A DNA stretch of 64,000 nt from Bryopsis sp. KO-2023 (Eukaryota > Chlorophyta > Ulvophyceae > Bryopsidales > Bryopsidaceae). The notes under the pieces were generated by a model. The model did not search any database, was not told where the DNA came from, and saw only the letters and a list, made by a program, of their open reading frames with translations. The first letter of the stretch is position 1, and every line of letters starts with the position of its first letter. The DNA lies in assembly GCA_030272585.1 (NCBI GenBank), contig BSYQ01000001.1:9811001-9875000 (forward strand), read 5' to 3'. This document shows positions 24,580 through 38,138 of the stretch, in pieces. A program made the position numbers and the translations under genes.

Positions 24580-25042
24580 TCACGGCGATGTCTTGTGATC
24601 TCCGTACCCTGGCAAATCAGTGTTTCTCGTCTCAGCATAATCGATGCAATTCCACATTGGATCGTAGAGAACACAGAGAATTGCGAAAGGGATGATATTT
24701 TTGTGAAACCATTCTGTCAGGCACCAGTGATAACAGAATTGCCTGAGCTCATATCTTGTCATTAGCATTTGTTCGATCCAGCCCCAGAAGTCTTGGTGTT
24801 CCAACACAACAGAACAGATAATGGTCCAGCTGAGCTGGAGCACCACCATGACCACCACCATCACTACCACCAGTGGTCTGATGTCTCACCTCAGGGGCAA
24901 CATATTGCAGGAGCTCATTCCCATAGCTCATGGTATCAACCTTGTCGATCTGGGGGCCGACACAAGCCATCAAATCGAAACGAGGAAGCATGCAGGCAAC
25001 CAAACCAGCATCAACTGACGATCTGCTCAAATGGCAAATCAT
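24580..25042 (-). CDS. hypothetical protein, two exons, unknown
   Basis: Not recognised. ATG at 25042; exon 24890-25042 ends at a textbook donor (GAG then GTGAGA) and exon 24580-24834 begins after CTCCAG, both phase 0. The product would be 135 residues. It has cysteine/tryptophan-rich stretches (QFCYHWCLTEWFHKN, YDPMWNCIDYAE) and one or two hydrophobic segments (SWTIICSVV, IIPFAILCVLY). The implied intron is 55 nt and GGT-rich, shorter than others in the window, so the model is uncertain. A further upstream exon is possible. Confidence 0.4.
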
Positions 25043-25522
25043 CAAACACAGGGAATGAACTCACTGCAGGTGAAACCGTCTTCCATGAAGCATTCAACCT
25101 CTGTCTAGCCGTCGCCCTCAGAGTTTGCACTGTGAGATAGGAACACCGTTACATCATTAGCATAACGCACACATTGATGCATGCGTTGCAAAGAACGTCT
25201 CGGCAGAGTCGGTGGAAAAGGGAGGGAAACTTCGTCGAGTCCCTTTGAGAAGGAAAACTCGAGCCTCACGTTGTTCTGGTGAAATCGTGTCGCGATCCAT
25301 CTTATTTCTCTGAGCGAAAGTTTGTTTGACTTTCGGAAGACCAAGTCAATCGAGTCAAGAAACACGCCCCAACCCGCAACCCTATCCCGATTTTCATCCC
25401 CATTTCTAACGCACATCCACCAACTCCACACACAACCGAGTCGACCATCTCTTCCATACAATTTACTACAAAGAGTACAACCACCACAAACACACAGAGA
25501 GAGAGAGTCTCTGAAGGAGAAC
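25043..25522. other. intergenic, no gene seen
   Basis: Between the unknown minus-strand gene and the NDUFA6 stop. Contains a GA-repeat around 25497-25507. No coding signal recognised. Confidence 0.5.
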
Positions 25523-27283
25523 CTAGAACAGTGTATGTGGAACCCCATTCGAAGCATAGAAGTTCTTCAGAAACTCGGAGATCTTGGGGGCATCTTTTTT
25601 GGGGAGTGGTGCCTTTTCCTCGAAAACCCATTCGGTGAGCTGGCAAGATAGGACACAGCACCATCAGTCAGGCTGTGTATCAAATTTTTGCTGAATCCTT
25701 ACCGCCCCCAGGGGACCAGCAAAAAAACAAACACGACTTCTTTGGGATCCTTTTCAATAATTCCCTGCATTGCCAGAAATAAATTGTTGATATAAACCTC
25801 GTAAAAAAAAGAAAAAAAAAGATTCTGCTTACCAAATGATGCCTTTGCTTGTTTTGGGTGACGATTAGCTGTAACAGGCACAAAACAAATTCTTTCAAAA
25901 AAGCAAAAAAAAAAAAAAGCAAACCACCCACCACTCACTGAACAGATAACCCAGCAGATATGATGCAGAACTTTGCTTGACTTTCATCCACACTTCATTC
26001 TGTGATCAATCAAATAGGCAAATATGAAAATTGATTTTTCCAATGGGGCTTCTGGACAACAGTTCACGTTGCATGAATACAAGACCAGGAAAGGGGTGGG
26101 AGTTATATGGGGGGAAGAAAAAATAATAAGAAAAATTCTGCAACAGTGATCTATTCAACAAATTCTTCACCTCCAGCTCCTGACGGGCTTTGAAGTACAA
26201 TAGAGCACGGGCCTGCAGACATTCGAACAAAGTGCTAAGCTTGGGAGAATTTTGATAAGGTTTCTCAAGAAATTCAAAACAAACTTGAAGACATAAATTT
26301 ACTAGAGCAAACATGTGTGCGTCCAAAATGTGTTCGGACATCGCGCTGAAAAAGATATCTTTGGTAAAATATGACATAAAATCAGCCCCAGGACACCCTT
26401 CTGTACTTGAAATGTGCAAAAATCAAAGCGTGTGCAAATACGATTGATTTCATTTCTCCAAGAAAAAACGCTAAAATCAACAAAGCATGGTTAGGTCCTC
26501 AAGATGGGCTGAGTTAGCAAGAATTTCCCTTTATTGGGAAAAAATGAACTTACGCTGGGGTCAGACACATCCGATGTCTGTCTGAATTTCGCAGCTATCT
26601 TCTTTCGCAACACAGGGACAGTGATCAGCTCATCGAGCTGATAATTTTTGACGGCCCATGGGAGGATTCTGCAAGTCTGGAAACAACACCTTGACATGAA
26701 TGAACCCTTCCTTTTAATTCATTTTTATATTGGTTCAAAAAGTAAAATACTACTTTGGGATGGTGGGCTGAAATTTTGAGAAAACGGGTGCCAAATTCAG
26801 GCACGAGTTTTAATCCGATTTTTCCATGGTGGTGGTTTCTAAGTTGATTATTCGTTTTTGGAGAAATAACATAAAAAAACAACTGAAGTGTCTGATTTTT
26901 TTTCTCTCCACAAATCCCCACAGTGATGGAAAACACCATTTCCCCAAACGACCTGTTATTCTTCTCTGCAATATGATTGTGGTGAAACTCATCCCAACAG
27001 GAACTTAGCTTGGAAAACTTTCCTATTCTTTGTTCTTTTTGTTACAATACTTTTTTGGCCTGTGGCAGCCAAAACACACAAAAATAGACATATGCAGCTG
27101 TGATCCACGCTCCAGGCGTGCTCAACTTCAAACCAACAAATCCACAGGAAATAGAATCGAACAATCCGCCTCTACTCGCAACACCGCTACCTCCAGAAAC
27201 ACTTGCTTCGCGTCTGATCCCCCCGCAATAGCAGCAGTCGACTGAGCGGAAAATTTCTGGGCAATCTTTGCGGCAGCGGCCAT
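25523..27283 (-). CDS. NDUFA6: NDUFA6 (B14), LYR-family subunit of mitochondrial complex I
   Basis: Accessory subunit of respiratory complex I, located on the matrix side with the acyl carrier protein. Exons 27191-27283, 26554-26676, 26171-26212 (42 nt), 25833-25868 (36 nt) and 25523-25639, all phase 0, give 136 residues. Recognised by the family line-up: QVFLE / TCRILP / NYQLDELITVPVLRKKI / TSDVSDPS / LLYFKARQELE / TQNKQRHHL / EKAPLPKK, ending FLKNFY. Plant and animal homologues have an F/LYR-containing piece between the first two blocks; the joined model lacks it. A small exon in the ~500-nt first intron may carry it, but I could not place one convincingly. An extra phase-0 candidate exon at 25686-25770 was left out because the family tail follows directly without it. 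Confidence 0.82.
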
Positions 27284-27768
27284 TGTGCGAACCACCCTCT
27301 GCGTGGAGTTTCTGGGGTTCTGGTGCGAATTGTACAGTCTGTTCGTACATTCCGAATCGAGTGAGAAGCTGCTGAAACCAGAAAGGTGTGGAAATGTGGA
27401 GTGAGGAAATGCACATCTAATTGGCAATCGAGCTCATTTGGGTAGGGGAGCTCATCAGAAGAAAGTCAAAGTTTGTTGACTTTGCCAATTTTCTTGCCAC
27501 GCTGGTTCTCAATTGAATGCGCGCTGTTTTGACGCCAATTCGTCGCGATCGCAGCGATTTCCATGGAAAAGCGCCCCACACGACGTCTTATTTTCCTTGC
27601 CAGAAACACGTTGGAGAAATGCCATTATTTCTGCCAACAATTTGCCCCAGGCCAGACACGAACTGACTCCCCGCATCCCTCGCTGGGACGTTAAAAGCCG
27701 CCGCTCCACAACACTCTCTCACAGTTCGTTTAGTGTTCGTCTAGTTAAGGAGGGGTAGTCGAGTCAGG
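27284..27768. promoter_or_regulatory. 485-bp divergent intergenic region
   Basis: Separates the NDUFA6 start from the start of the degron-bearing protein on the other strand. No coding feature; presumably holds both promoters. Confidence 0.4.
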
Positions 27769-28776
27769 ATGAGTGCCGGCGAACGTAGTGATGCGGATAA
27801 GGAAAACCTGAGAGTGTTTAGCGAGCCCGCTGATTCGATTTCGGGGCTGTGCTGTCGCGTGGTGGGAACCAAGAGTAAACAGCTGAGGCGTCGACGACGC
27901 GATAGGATCCCACTGCAAGACATCACTTGGATGTTTGTGAACAAGGTGATTGATTCGCCCGCCCCACTGGTATGTCCTCTATGTTAGGTCGTAACAACGT
28001 TTCTGCTTGTTTGATTGTTATTCTCTTCCGGATGTTTCGGATGTTGAGACATTATCTCTTTCTGTAAAGGGAAGTTTGCGCGTTCTGTGGCCAATAAAGT
28101 TCGCACCCCCCTTAGGCGGGTCGCTCCTTTTGAAATGGTGCGTGTTGCATTCTTACAGGAGGAAACGTGGAGCGATAGAGAAGAGCCGAGCACGTCTGAA
28201 GTGAGCACGTCTGAGACGAGCACGTCTGAGGTACGCACGTCGACGACGTGAAGTCGATATTTGCGCGCGATAATGCTCCTTTAGTAGTTTTCGGTCCCCA
28301 AAGGACTCACTGGCTGAGGGAAGCTTCGTCTGTGAACGGAAGATTCAGGAGTTTGTTTCTCTAACACATTGGTGTCATTGGTTTCCAACGAATGAGTTCG
28401 CGCTCGCGCGAAAAAAGTGAAGTGCGGCGTTTAGTGAGTTATGACGTCTCTTGGCGAACAGTGAATTTGGCGGCTGTGAATGACAGTTTTTTCCTCTCTG
28501 TGCAGAGTAGCAACGAGTCTTCGACGAGGAGCAAACGGAAGCGCGAAGACAGTGACTCTTTCTGCTCTGGTAAGTCGACAGTTCTGGAGATTCGTTGTGC
28601 TGTAATTTAATGTTTCAGGCCAGGTGCTTTTCTGTTCGTTGATTGTTTGACCAGACCTCACCAGGGTTCTCGCCACCGCACACAATCGCTGTTTCGATAA
28701 GGATTTTCCTTCTGCAGGGTCTCCAGACGAGGATCGCAGGAAGAAAGCGAAGGCAGTTCTGAAGAAAATGCGTTGA
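27769..28776 (+). CDS. small basic protein with KEN box, D-box-like motif and Met-Arg tail, possible APC/C regulator
   Basis: Four exons (27769-27969, 28159-28230, 28506-28569, 28718-28776) join in frame to 131 residues, mostly disordered and basic. Residues 11-13 are a KEN box (ADKENLRV). Residues 46-53 read RIPLQDIT, matching the RxxLxxI destruction-box core and close to the PL-x-DI(S/T) form seen in plant cell-cycle proteins. After an STSEV/STSET repeat and a KRKRED nuclear signal, it ends LKKMR; a C-terminal Met-Arg is used by UVI4/OSD1-type APC/C inhibitors. This set also recalls PATRONUS/securin-like proteins. The family is inferred from motifs only; no domain is recognised. Gene structure is well supported by phase. 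Confidence 0.7.
28186..28230 (+). repeat. 15-bp coding tandem repeat, three copies ending at a splice donor
   Basis: Three copies of AGCACGTCTGA plus four variable bases, encoding STSEV, STSET and STSE. The third copy abuts the donor GTACGC at 28231. The first copy also ends in a donor-like GAA/GTGAGC at 28201, whose use would remove 10 codons without changing frame. Confidence 0.85.
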
Positions 28777-29370
28777 GGAGCCTTCTCAACCGTCGACTCT
28801 TCTGTGTGAAACCCCCACAGTCGAACAAGCTTGAGAGGAAACAGCTGGGAGAGGAATGTTGTCCGAATACATAGTACACAGAGAGGGAAAGAAATCATGA
28901 GCAGAGCAGAGGAAAGTGTAGATAGCACATCAACATACAAGACAAAGGGAGATGAATATAGGTGCAGGATAGAGCAGAGACTATCATCAGAGAATATATA
29001 TATAGGGCAGAGGAAATATAGGAGATAGGTTTTGATAGGAACAAGGGAATGCAGTTATCCACAAATGTAATAGACTACAATCCAATGAGCTTGTGTGAGT
29101 GACCCGACAAAGGAGGAAGACATACAAAAACAATAATTCGACTGAAAGCATCTATCATTTTCAAAACTCAGAATTCTTGTACATGTGCTCTTGTGGTACA
29201 TGAAACAAGCATTACCCCAAGGCCAATGAATTGTGAATAACTTCGTTTCCCATCATATTGCTCGGCTTCACCAAGGGAGTACAGAAAATTTCCCAGCGAG
29301 CATGATATGCTGCCCCCTAAAAAAATGGATAAAATAATAAATGTTCACTTCTCACGATGTGGACATCCTA
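28777..29370. other. intergenic, no gene seen
   Basis: A/G-rich stretch directly downstream of the plus-strand gene (AGAGCAGAGGAAAG-like words at 28890-29030). No coding pattern found. Confidence 0.5.
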
Positions 29371-29688
29371 CTATGAAGTGACTATAATCCCTTCCCCCTC
29401 AACCCCACTCCATAAAAAACCTTTTTGCTGCTCCGTGACTCCTGACCCATTCCAGTGCATGTTCCAGCACGAGGAATCATCTCCGTCCATCCCAGCATAG
29501 ACAACAATCCGGATTTCTCCATTCTTGTTCTTGGCAAATTTGCCATGTCGAAAATTAGCAATACCATTATTCGCTTCCTCAACGTAGAGCCACTTTGAAC
29601 CTCTTGTAGTCCAGCCCTGACGACTCTCCTTAAATGCAGCGAGAGGAATCAGCAGAGTATCTGTCCCATAGTTCTCCGCATGACTCAT
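29371..29688 (-). CDS. hypothetical ORF, 105 residues
   Basis: Not recognised. The frame from ATG 29688 reads like a compact globular protein or the last exon of one, with a balanced composition unlike the surrounding low-complexity DNA (GWTTRGSKWLYVEEANNGIA, GEIRIVVYAGMDGDDSS). The open frame continues a few codons upstream of the ATG without another ATG. It lies downstream of and on the same strand as the membrane protein gene. Coding status uncertain. Confidence 0.35.
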   Translation of the reverse strand: MSHAENYGTDTLLIPLAAFKESRQGWTTRGSKWLYVEEANNGIANFRHGKFAKNKNGEIRIVVYAGMDGDDSSCWNMHWNGSGVTEQQKGFLWSGVEGEGIIVTS

Positions 29689-29810
29689 TTCCAAGCAACC
29701 AAGCAAGCAATGACTCTCTTCTTGTGTGAAGATCTGGCACCCTTCCCAACATCATGGTGGCAGCATGTGATGAGGGCCATGCTTCACCATGTCTGTCGAT
29801 TATGGTATCA

Positions 29811-30779
29811 TCACAGTGGCGTTTGTGGGGCAGTGAAGCTCCTCATTTGTCCTGTGAATGACACATGTGATGGACCAGGGCTAGGAACCTCCTTCTGACG
29901 TCGCGTTGCAAGGTGGACAGCCTGATTCCTGATCAGGAGACAAAGGACGAGATGGACGAAGGTGATGAGGGCTATGATGATGGCAAACTCGTCTGCGAGA
30001 GGAATCCTTTTTCTCCCCGTCAGAGGGGCAACTGCGGGAATCTTCTTGCCTTCGCTGCGCATAGCAAGAGGGACAAACACCACGGCGAAGGCGTCCACTC
30101 CAGCCGCGAATAAGGATAGCACTCGTATTCGTCTTGTCAGCACTTCTGGACTGGGATTACAGTCGCAACCAGGCGAGTAAACGGCAGCGATCCCCAGCAC
30201 GACCCCAAGCGGGGCCAACCACAGTACCACAAGGTAACTTCCAAGCATCCTTGAGTAAGCCATTCCCGCTGGTATGTGCAGAATCACTATCACCATCGCG
30301 ACAAAGTTGAGTGCCATAACGGTCTTAGGCGTCCTCCTGTCAGTCTGTGGGCCTGCTATCCCCAGAGGATAACTTGGCACGACCCCAACCTGATCTCCAT
30401 ATGTGAACGAAGGATAGAATTCTCCGTGGCTGAAAGGCGATGGACCATGTTGTCCCAGAGAACCAGACCGCCCACTTGCAGCAACAGAAAAAGGTGCACG
30501 AATATGTTGATTTCCTTGCGGAGGAGCTGGGAAGGAAGACGAAGGGTACCGTGGCAGGGAACAGCTTCCTGTAAATGACGCTTGTGAAGCATTTTGCATG
30601 TAGTGTTGATGCGCAGGGGCCCCTTGCGGCGCAAAGGCACCTGAGTATACCATAGGCACCAGGTGCGGCTCCCAGGGATTCTGCTCCACTCTTCCCGAAT
30701 AATCGCTGTTCTGTCGCGACACGGCCCCCAAGTTGGTAACTCCCTTCTGCGCAGAAGCGCCCTTGTTGTCTTTCCACAT
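29811..30779 (-). CDS. four-helix membrane protein of unknown function
   Basis: Single exon, 322 residues, from ATG 30779. The first ~150 residues are Pro/Ser/Gln/His-rich and probably disordered. Four hydrophobic segments follow: VMALNFVAMVIVILHI, YLVVLWLAPLGVVLGIAAVY, VLSLFAAGVDAFAVVFV and IIIALITFVHLVLCLLI. A short polar tail ends the protein. The layout resembles MARVEL-type or other tetraspan proteins, but no signature is recognised and the partner and location are unknown. The loop between helices 2 and 3 has a CDCNPSPE segment. Confidence 0.6.
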   Translation of the reverse strand: MWKDNKGASAQKGVTNLGAVSRQNSDYSGRVEQNPWEPHLVPMVYSGAFAPQGAPAHQHYMQNASQASFTGSCSLPRYPSSSFPAPPQGNQHIRAPFSVAASGRSGSLGQHGPSPFSHGEFYPSFTYGDQVGVVPSYPLGIAGPQTDRRTPKTVMALNFVAMVIVILHIPAGMAYSRMLGSYLVVLWLAPLGVVLGIAAVYSPGCDCNPSPEVLTRRIRVLSLFAAGVDAFAVVFVPLAMRSEGKKIPAVAPLTGRKRIPLADEFAIIIALITFVHLVLCLLIRNQAVHLATRRQKEVPSPGPSHVSFTGQMRSFTAPQTPL

Positions 30780-33247
30780 AGCTTTCCGTGCACTAGTTGC
30801 AGGCTAAGAGGTCTTCTATCAGCAGATTTCCTCCAAAAACGGGCTCCTCGCGAGTTAGTTTGTGTGTTTTAGCTGTTGGACAGTATATTACGGCTCTGTC
30901 TCTTTGAGCACCACATCTCGTAACAAAAAGGAGTGTGCTACCATGTCCGACGAATGTGTCCTATGCCGGACCCACCCTCCCCTATGTCAAACATGGGAGC
31001 CGTCTCTTGTTGCGGAACCGTGTTTGCGGCCACGGAAGTACAATGGTAGAGTTCCAGCAGAGTAACGGAACTGTCTCCACTTGGTCGCGGCGCTGGCTCC
31101 AACAGCACAGCTGCCCCTCATCGGAAGACCAAATGTCCGTCGCTGAATCTAGCGGGAGCGGTGTCGTGAAATCCTTTTTTTTCGTCTGTATTTGCACAAA
31201 GAAATGTTGGTCTCTGGATTGTCGTCTTTCGAACTTCCTCGAGATGTTCGTCTCGACACTGGTTCGATCACGGAGGGTCCTTCTCTGTATTTTTCGTATT
31301 TTTTAATTCTATTTATATTCATTTTTTGGAATTTTGCAACTGAAGAAGTACAAAAGGGAGTGCTTTGCATCGAAGGCCACCAGCACAATCTGCAATAGGT
31401 ATCCACCACACTCTCTTCAACAACAGGGATTTTTTCTTGGACAATGAAAAAAACCCACAAAACCCAACCAAACGAAATACAAACAAACATGCACTGAAAG
31501 ATAGTGCCCCCTGTCCAACCCAAAACCATCCACATCACATAAAAAAAGAGAGGTAATAATAACGGTGATCTCAAACCCTCACAAAAAAAAACACAAGGAT
31601 ACCCTACTAATACAAAGTTACGACTTGAATACTGCACCTCAAGAACCAACAAAAAAAAAACATGGCAAAGAAAAATGAACTGAAGGTCAAGTCGGCAGAA
31701 GAACTCTTTTCCTCTTTCCTTTCTGCTCGAGACGAAATCCATCAACATATACTTTCAACATTCTATATTTCTGCATCCCACACACGCTTTCGTAAAATGT
31801 CTCCCGGAAGTTAAAAGGCATTTTCCCTCCTCGCCTTTTAAACCCCCCTTTTCCCCTCCCCCCCCCCAAAAGAGAAAAAAATCATCATGCAAACATTTCT
31901 TTTTCTGGCTTGATAAAAGCGAGCCCCTCCCTCTTCTTTCCCCCACATGCAATGTGGATTGAACGAACAAATGCTTACATAGGGACTTCGCATGGAAACT
32001 GGGAACTGCGCACACTGTACGAAATTCATACTTTCTGCTTTCTTGTGAATATATATTGTTGAAAACGGACACCACCACAAATACCAAGAATTTTTTCCAC
32101 CCCCCAATGAACCTCCTCTCCCTCTCTGATGCCACACAAAGATGTCCTTTTCCTGTTTCCCCTCCCCCCCCCCCCCCCCCGATGTCTCGTTCTCTGTTGG
32201 TTTGTTTTTTTTGCCACATCTTTCCAAGGGGGAAAAATCAGGATGAAAAAAAAAAAAAAAAAAAGAAACAATGCACGTTGAACTTATACTTGGTCAAGGC
32301 TTCTCTTTATCATATTTTTCACAGGTGTGAATTTTATCCCATCACTGCATGGTACCTCCACTTTTTTCCCCAACCATCCCCACCCCCCCAAAAAAAAGGG
32401 AAAAAGAAAATCTTTTGAGCTCGGAATCCATACACGATGAAAAAAAACAACTATCCCTCGACTTTTAAACCAAATCCAGGATGGAGTTTTCTTCTCTGTC
32501 TTCCTGTTGTTGTTGTTTTTTCCCTTCTTCTCCTCCTCCACCTTGCCGAGCCATAATGACATGCCCAATACAAATTCTACCCCACCCCCAAATAAAAACG
32601 CACACACACACACATGCACACACACACACATCGCCCCACCTACCTGGGATTTCATCCACATTTCCTTTTTCTGCCATCGAGATGCCTTTTTTCTTTCTTT
32701 TCCCTGCTTGATCATTTCAACAGACACTTTTCCCCACCCAACCCCTGTCTTCTCGAAAACACCACGATACCCCAAATATTTCTTCGGACAACATCCATAC
32801 TTGATTAAAGAATACTAGAGTCTCGGTTTTCCTCCCTCCAAATATCTTTTTCTTTTTTTCTCTCCCCCCCTACCTCACTTTCGACACCCAGCCAGGACAA
32901 AGCACTTTTTCTCTTTTTTTTTCACCCCCTTGGAAAACTTCTTTTTAGACATATTCCAAACCCCGTTTTTCTTTCTGAATTCTTTCAGTTCACTCTGGGA
33001 AACCCCCAACCCCCCCAACCACCCCCCCAAAAAAACCTGGCTCTTCAGAATCCTTACATGTACGGCAATGCAACAGGAAGCCCAGCAAGAACGACGAGTC
33101 TTGATTTTTTTTATGCCCTTTTTTTTCTTTTTTCTTTTTTTGAACCATGTCTGTGTAGAACAGAATTCTAGTTGAAAGAGATAGGTGCGAAGAAGCAGGG
33201 ACGGGGAGGGACGGGGGGGGGGGATAAAGGGCGGGAATAATGACAAA
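30780..33247. other. 2.5-kb stretch without a recognised gene, pyrimidine-rich on the plus strand
   Basis: Downstream of the minus-strand PP1 gene. From about 31500 the plus strand is dominated by C and T runs with A-runs, so the minus strand is purine-rich. It includes a C-run at 32166-32180, an A-run near 32245-32264 and a CA-repeat at about 32600-32630. The many open frames are low-complexity by-products. A small plus-strand ORF at 30942-31065 has a CVLCRTHPPLC motif but nothing else to support it. Confidence 0.55.
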
Positions 33248-35907
<2,660 letters not shown>

Positions 35908-36169
35908 ATTTTCATACCCAGACCTCCGGGTTTCTCTCGACTATGTTCTGGCGTGGACGACCCTCGTAAGGTTAAAACAAGCTGAGGGACGGTCAACGGC
36001 TGGCTTCGAGAGGGAGGTCCTGGCCAACTGCTCCGCCACTCCTTCGCATCAATCAACAATAGAGCCCCCGCGACCAACACAGGATGCTTGCTTTTTCCGG
36101 AACGCTCGCTTTGGCAATGAAACCCGCTTTGGTGAAGAGAAATGACAAGAAACACGTGATTTTGTATAG

Positions 36170-36520
36170 GCCGAGGATGAGGAAATCTATGTTGGAGGTT
36201 TTTCCCGTCTCGAATTGTGGGCACACAGAAAACCACACAACTTCAAAACCAACGAACCGGAAGTTCACGATGCATGGTCAAACACCAGAAATTTCCTCAA
36301 GGAGTGGCAAAAACAACGAAACGAGCAGAAACAAGGAGGAAACCTGGATCCCCAATATCCTCCAGACACTACCTCTCCCAAAAGAGAAGGCCCCAGTTCA
36401 ATCTCTTCTTTTCCTTCTTCAGAAAAGAAGAGATTAAAGAGAGGAGAGGGGTTGGCCCTTGGCTTTCCTCCGCAATTGCAGATTCATTTGGGATATCCGG
36501 CTTTTTTTTCTGGACATTAG
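36170..36520 (+). CDS. weak hypothetical coding exon, plus strand
   Basis: Not recognised. After the acceptor-like TTGTATAG at 36169 a frame stays open to TAG at 36518-36520. Its first half looks protein-like (EEIYVGGFSRLELWAHRKPH, NEPEVHDAWSNTRNFL), the second half is basic and low-complexity. A possible start exon at ATG 36084 would need an intron of only 38 nt, which is implausible, so the 5' end is unknown. It may be a fragment of a real gene head to head with PP1. Confidence 0.3.
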   Translation, partial: AEDEEIYVGGFSRLELWAHRKPHNFKTNEPEVHDAWSNTRNFLKEWQKQRNEQKQGGNLDPQYPPDTTSPKREGPSSISSFPSSEKKRLKRGEGLALGFPPQLQIHLGYPAFFSGH

Positions 36521-37283
36521 CCATCGATGTTTTGATAGAAAAAGTTTCTCGTGCCGGACGAGCATCGGTGACGTGTAAGGGTGGGGGTTGGTTCAGAGGA
36601 AGACCAAACATCCGTTCCAGGCTTTGTCCATAAATTCTTTCACTTCTTTCATATCGGTTGCACATACTGAAAGAACACGTCTCGAAATGCTACCCAACTG
36701 ACTACATGTTTCATGCTAGAAATGATCCAATGTCCCCCCCCCCCTCCGTGTTCCAAAGAAATCTTCTATGGCTGAGCATCAATGTCTCGGGCAAAAAGCT
36801 ATATGCTCCTGTGGGGGCTTCTCATCAACATATGACACGTCTTTGCACACCCCTTTCGGTTCACAGGCAAATCGCCACCCAATCGATCATATTTCCTTCC
36901 CCCCTGTGTTTTTGATTCTCCTTTTTTCCAGGCCGACACTGTGCTAAACCTCATGTTGTACCTCCCCAATCCCTACATACTCATCTAATATCAAATCCTA
37001 TTTTTGTTTCTCCTCCCTCATGGAGTGCTGCTATGTGTTTTTCCCTTCTGTCTTTTCCTTTTTTCCTTTTTAGCACCCCCCCACCCTCTTTTTTGTTTGT
37101 CCAATAAAAATATGTTTCCTCTCCCCAACTCCCCCGCATCAAATGTAAGAAAATCGATCAAGTCCTTGCCAAAATTTTTTCCTCAACCCGAGTGTGGATA
37201 TCTCCCAGTCTGCGGACATAACACCCCCCATCTCTTTCTTTTTTGCCTTGTGTGTGCATGCATTCCCCTCCTCGTTGTATCCA
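36521..37283. other. 3' flank of the cyclin gene, no gene seen
   Basis: Plus strand strongly C/T-rich, i.e. purine-rich on the strand of the upstream cyclin gene. No coding pattern. Confidence 0.5.
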
Positions 37284-38138
37284 CTAGATTGGACTTCCCC
37301 CCATCTCTTTAATGCTGCTGGTCTCTTCGGTCCCCTCCCCAAGGGCCAACCCATCCCTGTCGCTCCCGCACAACCCCACCTCTTGCGACATCGCCCCCGC
37401 CACCTGGGAGTTTTGATAGAGCTCCAGAAACTGCGAACAGATGTCCTCCACGGTCGGGGAGGGTATACCGGAGACGTCCAACATGAACCTCCCGTCGAAC
37501 TCCACATTCAGCAGACGTCCCGACAAAAACACCAAACTCACGGCAATCCATTCGGGGTCGTACTGAACGCTGAGTTGCGTCCGGAAACTGTCGTGGAGCA
37601 AATTGTTGGTCACATGGACCATGTCTTTATACTGACGCTCGTGCAGCATTCCCCCGACGAACATATATCGCAGGTACGTGAAGCCATACACGTACGGATG
37701 GTCCACCTTAACCACGCTCCCGCAAGCCGATATCACCTCCACCTGAATTTGCAACACTTTCTGTACCAACGCTTCGAAAAACTGCTGGTTGTATAACATC
37801 TTCAACTTGTTCGGGTCGTTGTCGTTTTTCACGTTGAAGCACACGTATATGATTCTGTTCAAAGGAATCATGTGCTGCTCCACCTGCGTTGCCAACCAAA
37901 GACAGGCCATCGACGCGGCGAAACGGTCGGTTCTAATCGGTTTCACTGTAAAAAGACGCTGACAGTAAACCAAGGAGGTCGCGATCGTCAGTTGAGGGAG
38001 ATTCAATGCCCGACCAGCGTCGAAAATGAAGCCACAAATCGCAGTTCGATAGCGCTGCTCAGTCGAGTGTTCTAAACCTGCTGCGCGGTTGGGGTTGGTC
38101 CTTTCCAGATCCTGACGGGTATAATACACCACCGGCAT
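37284..38138 (-). CDS. cyclin T/K-like transcriptional cyclin
   Basis: Single exon of 284 residues from ATG 38138. It matches the cyclin T/K/L group that activates CDK9/CDK12-type kinases for RNA polymerase II elongation. Near the start is YYTRQDLERTNPNR, then EQRYRTAICGFIFDAG, the cyclin-box core SLVYCQRLFTVKPI and ASMACLWLATQVEQ, then VDHPYVYGF, and a second-box stretch SVQYDPEWIAVSLVFLSGRL. The protein ends shortly after the second box with no His-rich or long RS tail, so it is a minimal form. Its start lies 226 bp from the EMG1 start on the other strand. Assignment between T and K types is not settled. Confidence 0.8.
   Translation of the reverse strand: MPVVYYTRQDLERTNPNRAAGLEHSTEQRYRTAICGFIFDAGRALNLPQLTIATSLVYCQRLFTVKPIRTDRFAASMACLWLATQVEQHMIPLNRIIYVCFNVKNDNDPNKLKMLYNQQFFEALVQKVLQIQVEVISACGSVVKVDHPYVYGFTYLRYMFVGGMLHERQYKDMVHVTNNLLHDSFRTQLSVQYDPEWIAVSLVFLSGRLLNVEFDGRFMLDVSGIPSPTVEDICSQFLELYQNSQVAGAMSQEVGLCGSDRDGLALGEGTEETSSIKEMGGSPI

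Noticed and set aside
24769-25140. Histidine-rich plus-strand frame (HHHDHHHHYH)
   Set aside because: It comes from a CAC/ACC-rich tract. The minus strand offers a better protein-like frame with splice signals.
25686-25770. Extra in-phase exon candidate in NDUFA6 (GIIEKDPKEVV)
   Set aside because: It has usable splice sites, but homologues pass directly from QRHHL to the acidic EEKAPLPKK-like tail, so including it would break the family alignment. RNA data could revise this.
31149-33246. Multiple K/F/G-rich or H/T-rich open frames
   Set aside because: Low-complexity homopolymer and CA-repeat translations on both strands, with no splice or family support.
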